64,000 nt of DNA. Origin: Bryum argenteum (lineage: Eukaryota; Streptophyta; Bryopsida; Bryales; Bryaceae). Below, in pieces: positions 57,408 to 64,000 of the stretch. Under the pieces are notes generated by a model that was not told where the DNA came from, made no database searches, and worked only from the letters and a program-made list of their open reading frames with translations. A program made the position numbers and the translations under genes. Within the stretch, counting starts at the first letter, position 1, and each line of letters begins with the position of its first letter. The stretch lies in the NCBI GenBank assembly GCA_037043015.1, contig CM073329.1, positions 7,394,648 to 7,458,647 of the forward strand, read 5' to 3'.

Positions 57408-58968
57408 AGTACCCTATCACATATCTGTCACATATATGTAGCCTTTATGCCTTATGCTACTCAATACTTGCGACTTTGTATCAGTGGCTAATTTTCCATC
57501 TAATACAACGAAAGCACTGACCAGCTTCATGTTGCACTCCATTTCGTGTATGTTTCTATGAGAGTGTGTTATTTTTGACGTTGCATTTACTTTATCGATT
57601 GTGTCATATAACGTCACTTTGACACGAGACCCTGTTTCTATTGACACATAACTCGATAACGCGAATGTCACCTTACGTCTAAACACATCATCCGTAACGC
57701 GTTAAAACAAATGACATTTGTATTTAACAATGTTAAACAACGACAAATTTAACGTCGGTGACGCATTCCACAAAGACGTCACTCTGCGTCAACGTTAACA
57801 CAATATAAATATATAACGGATATCTAAATTCTAGTGCAAAATTATACGCAAAATCTAAGATCATGCCACGTGTCTAATTCTCAGCCATTAAGAATCTCCC
57901 ACATCAACAAATTCTTCATCCATCCAAAATGACGGAGGAGTGTGCACGTCATAACCTACGTGGAAATTAAACATGAGAAATGTCCATCTCATAGCCACCG
58001 TGGACACTAAGTTACTTCGGAAGTTACTGACCCTAGGTAACTTACCTGCCCAAAGATGACGCATTTTAACGTAGCACGTCACCTTATGTTAAATGGTTTG
58101 ACACGTTTAGACGTCCAACGTCAAGCCCAAAAGACGTCCGTGACGTAGTGCGCATTTTTGCGTCGACAAAATTGACCCTGTAAAACCGCGTTTAAACTGC
58201 GTTAAAACGCATGTTAAACTGTGTTCCTCCGGACACTGTTTTCCTCTAGTGTCGGGTTGCATATCGTCTTACATCTTGCCAAAATTGCATTTATAATTTG
58301 CCAAAGTATCACCTACATTGCGGTGCCAAAACTAGAGTTCTAAGCAAGGGTTCAAATATTGGATCGTTTGCTTCAGCCTTTGGAGTTGAATTAGAATAGT
58401 AATATCAATATTGCTTGATATATTTGTGACCAATGGTAGGAGGATATCAACTTGGAAGAATATCATAAAATCTAGCAAGTTACTAAATTTGAGATGTCCA
58501 TGGAACAAGGATATTTCAAGTCTAAAACATAATTGCTAGATTCACAATATTATTGCTCAGCGGTCGTTTTGACATGATAAAGTTTCAACTTATTGCAATA
58601 ATCTTAATTTCTTAGAATTATTTTGTCGTCTACTTTTAAATTTGATGACATTCAGTAAACACCATGCATAATTTAATAAATATAGATCGGAAATTAAGTA
58701 TATTAAAAATTGTTAACTAGGATATGCATGGTTGATTCTTGTTTAATGTCAATGCCATACGTGATACTTGGGTGTTATCTGAGATTCATATGTACAGGGG
58801 AAAAAGTGTGAACTTTTAAACTCAAATCAGCAATTCGACAAATTTGAACAGGAAAAATTGCGAACTTCTTAACCCAAACTAGTAATTCGGGAAATTTTAA
58901 TTTTCATTTGATGGTTCTGTACGTAAATGTCGTCGGCTTGTCATATACATTGCATGACATGCATTTAA

Positions 58969-59193
58969 CCACTAAAGGTCTGAGCGTGCCGTGGCGACCC
59001 GTAGAATACGGTGTATTTTTGTTGTATTTGGAGTGAATTCACACCTTTAATGGGTTTGAGTTCAAAGAAGAAGTTGACATTTGAATGAATGCGGTTCCAG
59101 TGAGCTATTACAATTCCAATTTCGAGTTTCTTGTTGGTAGCAAATCCTAATTATACGACAGCGTACATACTATCCCCAAGGGACTTTTAAGGG
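58969..59193. mobile_element. TTAA-flanked MITE (225 bp) unique to U2
   Basis: The insertion sits between TTAA at 58965-58968 and TTAA at 59194-59197. U1 has a single TTAA at 5334-5337. The ends CCACTAAAGGTC and, inverted, CCCTTAAAAGTC match at 9 of 12 positions. It is non-coding and probably another piggyBac-like MITE family. Confidence 0.65.
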
Positions 59194-59261
59194 TTAATAT
59201 GTGACATTGAAATGGCTGGAAGGCCAGTTTGTATAGTCCGCCATATTTCAAAGAGACATAA

Positions 59262-59682
59262 AGGCCTGTTTGCACCTGGCCTTAGAGGAGGTCTTAGGAG
59301 GGGGTCGTAACTCTATTAAAGAGTGTTTGTTTTCACCTACATTCATTAATAATTACTAATCCTACATGGATGTTTACATAGCACACTTTAAAGAGTAGGG
59401 TATTAGTAAACATTTAGGAGAACAAAAGAGATTTGCTCAACAATAGTAGGCAATACTTAAGGGAGCACCAATATTGAAAAGATTCTCAAATTTTCTTCAC
59501 TTAAGAGTGGTCTTATGTATTGTCCCACTTGGGGGGCCATTACATAATCCCCTCACTATTGATTACACCTTTACAAACCTCATTGATGACACCTTTCCTC
59601 AAAAGAAGGTATTCCTCCCCAAATTGTGGGGGTGTTAAATTTTTATCCACGCTCTTTGCAAAGGCTAGGTGCGAACAAGCCC
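59262..59682. mobile_element. Tourist-like MITE, U2 copy without nested insertion
   Basis: Flanked by TAA at 59259-59261 and 59683-59685, this is the same element as 5402-6089 but without the TTAA MITE. It shows the pre-insertion state. Confidence 0.65.
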
Positions 59683-61854
59683 TAAGAGACCGACGGTGGA
59701 CTTCGCATCTTTTAAGATGATAATTGTTACGTTGACATTAATAGAGGATGATCAATCCTGCATGGAGGATCCTGGAAGAAAATTTATCGTCTCAGATATA
59801 TTTAATTCTGTAGCCGCTATCAAGATGAAGTCAACTATGCTTGTGTGGTGACGTCCGTGAAGCTAGTGCCGGTGTAAACTAGTTGGATTCATACAAACTA
59901 GTCACTAAAAATTTCAGTCGTAAGAGACTAAGAGAGTGATTGTTCGTTAATGTAAATCATTAAATCAAGTCAATGTAAATCATGTAAATCATGATCTATA
60001 GGTACTTTTCTCTTACAAGAAATCTTATGATTCTATAATTTTTACAAGGTCATTATTTGTCAACGCAAGTGTTAAAATCATTTTTTCTCTCGTCATATCT
60101 ATATTCCCTTTAATATTCAAAGTTTTGCTGATTTAAAGTACTTGCGAATAAAAGATTACCTATTGATGCATTCCTACCACAATTTACTTGATATCACCAT
60201 GATCATTTGGATAGGGTCATATTAGCTAGTCAAAGTGTTAAAATTGCCCCCTCCCCCTCTTTATTTAGTTTTTTATACATAGTTTTGGCTATAATAGAAA
60301 AAAGAAGCTCTTAACACTTAACCTAGGTATTGAAATTATTTGGGAGTTGGTGGAACCATATAAATACTTAATTAGTTAATTTCCACATGTGTGGATATGT
60401 AAATAAGAGTTGGGACATAATTCCAAATGCCACTTTACAGTTTTGATGGTGGTTGAAATTGGATATAGTAAGATTTAAGTAAGCTTTGAACAGTGAACAC
60501 TTAGATTCATAAAATTGCATGCTTCTATCAACTTGCAAGTAAATTCCAAACTCTATGCACAACAAAGAAGAATTTGAGTATATAACTTTTGCTGAATAAA
60601 AACATATGCACCATGAACATTCATATGTCGACTTGTGTAAATGCATCTTCATTGTATAGAGCCACATACCATTCATGTAAAATTGGTCAAAGAAATATAC
60701 TGAAGAGAAAAAGTGTTCCATTAGCGTTCAACCATTGAAAAGTGGAAAATTGTACTATGCGAAATCCATACTAAAATATACATTGTCTACGTAGCAGCCC
60801 TCGCGCCCCTCTACATGCGCCTCCCCATACCCCTGCATTGTTCCACGTGGCATCAACTTTGCACCAACGTGGAGCCAATGTGGCAACGACATCGATAACT
60901 TTTAACTTTTCACCGGGGTCTTGCTATGTTGTGAATTTTTTACCTTACCAGTTATTGGGTGCGCGCAACCGTCTTTTAAACTGCCGTATCGAGCTGGTAG
61001 GTAGACCATATCGCCCATATTAAGGACAACCCTGATTTTACATATTAAGTTAACATTTTTTCTAAAGTAAAATAAATCAATCTATAGATTTTGAAAAGGG
61101 CCTTCAACGACCACTGGTTGCAAGTACGTCACCATGATGACGTATACAAAAGTAAATGGAACTTTGCTTGACTTTCGTCGCAAACCAATTGAAAGAGTAC
61201 TATATATATAGTGACTTCATCCACATGGAGGGCACCACATGGAAGGCACTTCGTCGGCGCAACTAAATTCCGGTTGCTTGTCACATACCACTCACACAAT
61301 TTGCACAATAGGTAAATAACACCACAGTTTACTTTTGCGATTCAATATAAGTGGACTCCATTGACTCTAGTCAATGTAAGCTACATATTGCAACGTGAAA
61401 TCTGGAGAGGTGGCTTCCTTCTTCGGAACTGCAGAGATATTCTACGGCGACAAGCCCATACCTCACAATTGTTCCACTTTTTTAACCAAATTTACTAAAA
61501 ATTGAAAAATAATAATAAAAATAAAAATATAATCTAATCGGCAATTCGCAATGTCAGATTGTACAACTTTATGAGTGCATAATTATCCCAATACATACTA
61601 TGAAAAGTATAAGAGAACTAAATCGCAACTTTGCAAGTATTAAGATTTTTGACTTAATCTTCTTTCTACACTACTCCGTCACTGTGGAAGTGTGGAACAA
61701 CTCACAATAAGTCAACTCTAAACTCCTAGTTCAAGTATAGTGTATGAAACATGAAACATAATTGAAATTGAAATACAAATTTTCATAAATTTCAAAAGAC
61801 CTAAATTGTAATCTAATAAAAAAATATATGCAAATCAACTTATTTGCTTGTTCA

Positions 61855-62619
61855 ATTGCCTTTCTTGGACCCCTCTACATCTTAAAGTACTGATTTTTTT
61901 TTGGATTTAGGTGAAAAGAGTGTTGGAGTGTGCAAATCACTTGACAAATTTTTTCAAAAATATTAGGAACATATTGTAATTTGCAGAAAAGTACAATGCT
62001 TTTCAGAAAAGTACGTTACAGCAGTCAAAAATGTTACAAAGTACTCCAATTTGGTAAGATTTGAGTTGCAAAGTACTAAAATAATTATATGGTTAGAGAG
62101 AGCACCTTATAAGGTAACATATGTTGTATCATTACTTTCCAAAAACTCATCCTTTCCTTACAATTTTTAGCGGTCAGAGGGCAAAATTTTTGACATGATG
62201 TAATTTAGTCAAAAATTAAAATTTTTAGGTGGATTTTTGTGCATTCCACCATATTCATACAATCCCCACGTGGGGCATTTGTACCAACTCATTGTTTTTG
62301 GCACCAAAGGCTACTTCTAGGAATCAAGATATAGTACTTAGCATGTACTCTTTGTACAATATTAAAAACTTTCGATGGGGATAATTGTCAATATTGCGAC
62401 TTTTATCACTAGCCCACAACCAAGTCTAATAGTCCCCTCACTTCTCTTTAATTCACTATGATTTTCAACACTCAATGCTTCGTATAAAGTTAACCTTGTT
62501 TATATGCAAATTGAGATTTCTAGTACTTAAAGTACCCATCAAAATTGGGCGTTGACTTTTGGTACTTCTTGAGTGCAAGTACTTGTCCAAAAGTGATCCA
62601 CCCTAGTATGCTTCTACCC
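61855..62619. mobile_element. Element 3, right part (left TIR deleted)
   Basis: The right end, read inverted, is GGGTAGAAGCATACTAGGGT (ending at 62619), followed by AAAT (62620-62623), the same TSD as at 8293-8296. About 100 bp including the left TIR are missing here relative to 8265-8365. The stretch 62319-62619 is the part absent from U1. Many AGTAC motifs are present. Confidence 0.7.
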
Positions 62620-62971
62620 AAATAGACATATAGCCAAAATTTGAGATGATCATGACTCCCATACAAAAGGTCACCTCACTTCAAGCGGAGAATTGTTCAG
62701 AGATGTGTATCACAAACATATCAAACAGAGGTCACCACCATGATTATTTGAACACCGTATTCAACAAAACCACTATAAAACGTTACTCAGATTCGTGGAT
62801 TCACAACGGTGATCTGATTCTGTACTCCAGAGACCGACTTCCTCTTACTTACACACACCTTCTGGCTACCGACACTGCCACTGCATCCGCTACCCACCTC
62901 AATGTACTTGCACGGCCATGTAGTAGAGTGGTATCTACACACTATGAACTTCAATCTTTCCGCTCACAGAT

Positions 62972-63451
62972 TTACACGAGCAAGACGATGCCCAGCTTCA
63001 CCAGATCCACGACCGTCAGTTTCACGCCCAAGAACAGCACCGTCAGCAGCTTCGTCTTCTCATCTTCCACGCAATCCAGCGCGACGTGGTACACGTCCCC
63101 GATCAGCGTCGCCTTCGACAAGTCGATCACCACGCGTACCTTGGCCACCTTCACTCCGAGGATCTCCAAGTCCACGTACACCAAGTTGCCCACCACCACT
63201 GTCGCTGTCACGGGCGTCAGCACTGTCGTCGTCTTGGCAGGGCACAGCTGGCCCGTGGCACCGAGGCCAACATACACCCTGATGTCGTGGTAGCACAGAT
63301 TGAGGTTGACTTTGATATTTAAGTTCACTTTCAGCTTCACACCCAAGTCCAGCTTCCTGGAGCCTGACTCCACGGCTGTGGCGTCCGCAGCCACGCAGAA
63401 CGCCGCCATCACCAGACCCAGCAGAGCCAGAGTTCTCATCGACGCCGCCAT
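62972..63451 (-). CDS. Predicted small secreted protein, copy 5 (Cys19, type A promoter)
   Basis: Intronless, 159 residues, same sequence as copies 1 and 4. The upstream region to the window end (64000) is nearly identical to that of copy 1, with a few substitutions (for example, 63678 C against T). The 3' flank resembles copy 4 at first and then leads into element 3 and U2. A secreted product of unknown role is inferred from the signal peptide only. Confidence 0.85.
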   Translation of the reverse strand: MAASMRTLALLGLVMAAFCVAADATAVESGSRKLDLGVKLKVNLNIKVNLNLCYHDIRVYVGLGATGQLCPAKTTTVLTPVTATVVVGNLVYVDLEILGVKVAKVRVVIDLSKATLIGDVYHVALDCVEDEKTKLLTVLFLGVKLTVVDLVKLGIVLLV

Positions 63452-64000
63452 GACTCACGAGCGCTTCGCAAAGTGATCGAGCTAGAAAGGCTGGTACGTG
63501 CAAGCAGGAAGCGGGAGAGCGAGTGAGATGATGATTTGACTCGGGTGAGTGCAGCTGGCTTTATACTCGCTGGAGCAGATATTCTGCCTTTTGAATATTG
63601 TCAGGCGAGCAGGGACGCCTCACCTCGCTACTCGCAGCAACAGTAACCGGGAGATGTCGTGTCCATGCATCCTTGAGCCAATGGATGCATGAGCACGATA
63701 AACAATCCATCAGCAAGTTGTGTGAATTAACTGTGGTCAATGTGGTCGCCGACTCTAAACAATGAACATGTCTGAGAATGTATGAGTAGGGTTTCGTGGC
63801 GGTCACAATTCCCCGGCCCCTAGATTTCGTGGCTTGCCATGAATGGGACATGAAATAATGGTGCAATGCAAGTGAAACAAGTGTGCTCATCATCATCGTT
63901 GACGAGTTCACGTACTAAAATCAGCACTATCTCGTGACAGAAATCGATGCAACAATCATGTGATGAAGCAGCGGTCAACTCTTGCCAGACAGCATTCCCA
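63452..64000 (-). promoter_or_regulatory. Type A upstream region of gene copy 5 (cut by window end)
   Basis: It follows 13472-14020 almost base for base and runs off the window. Confidence 0.6.
63560..63565 (-). promoter_or_regulatory. TATA box of gene copy 5
   Basis: GTATAAAGCC on the minus strand, same position relative to the ATG as in copies 1 and 4. Confidence 0.7.

Larger units (their letters stand above)
43606..58253. mobile_element. TGACG-rich TIR element in U2, split by element 2
   Basis: The left TIR starts at 43606 and the right TIR ends at 58253. The two halves (43606-45359 and 57408-58253) flank element 2. The site corresponding to the insertion is uninterrupted at about 3111-3117 in the U1 copy. 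Confidence 0.5.
40508..62318 (+). repeat. Segmental duplication unit U2 (direct copy of U1)
   Basis: U2 follows U1 from its first base. It lacks the SINE and two of the U1 MITEs, and it gains the 41656-43497 insertion, element 2 (45360-57407) and a TTAA-flanked MITE (58969-59193). These differences give clean empty and filled sites in both directions. At its far end U2 runs through element 3 into the 3' flank of the gene copy at 62972-63451. The upstream side abuts the 3' flank of the gene copy at 38577-39056, so U2 lies between two convergent gene copies. Confidence 0.85.

Overview
The window is plant nuclear DNA: AT-rich, intron-bearing and crowded with repeats. The best-recognised coding domain is a SET module whose motifs match plant SUVR-type (SU(VAR)3-9-related) histone H3 lysine methyltransferases. 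GT-AG introns and TATA promoters are visible. I cannot name the species; a non-seed land plant is possible but not shown.

Layout. The window is a mosaic of direct and inverted segmental duplications. A repeat-rich unit at 1-8831 (U1) recurs in the same orientation at 40508-62318 (U2). The first part of that unit recurs inverted at 8832-11546. The block 8832-18900 is the inverted counterpart of about 34500-45000, so the two arms form a large palindrome around the element at 22139-34073. The duplicated host gene is an intronless 159-residue predicted secreted protein of unknown family, present five times: 12992-13471 (-), 18202-18681 (+), 34691-35170 (-), 38577-39056 (+) and 62972-63451 (-). 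The coding copies look identical apart from one codon (Cys19/Phe19), while their upstream regions fall into two types, A and B.

Mobile elements. Because the duplicated units supply empty sites, element ends can be read exactly. Two elements of about 12 kb dominate: element 1 (22139-34073, TSD ATAA) and element 2 (45360-57407, TSD AGTA). Both have GGGT... terminal inverted repeats and 4-bp target duplications, and both carry the same pair of convergent genes. Gene A (+) encodes a basic N-terminus resembling the histone H3 tail in element 1, an acidic stretch with a SUMO-interacting-like motif, an unrecognised conserved domain, a coiled coil, a RING/PHD-like zinc finger, an NLS (element 1) and a pre-SET/SET/post-SET module. 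Gene B (-) is a DDE-type transposase-like protein. The copies are only moderately similar in protein and differ in intron positions, yet they keep the same layout. Both copies now carry frameshifts or stops. An element with TIRs like those of element 1 survives in two pieces (8297-8831 and 62319-62619) and looks like a non-autonomous relative.

Smaller insertions are a tRNA-derived SINE (4820-5161), three TTAA-flanked piggyBac-like MITEs (3725-3984, 5645-5903, 58969-59193), a Tourist-like MITE (5402-6089 and 59262-59682), a 1.84-kb GGG/CCC-ended element (41656-43497) and a TIR element packed with CGTCA/TGACG motifs (1252-4270, 8832-10292, 43606-58253).

The main find is a giant cut-and-paste-type transposon that appears to carry its own histone methyltransferase-like protein and, in one copy, an H3-tail-like N-terminus.
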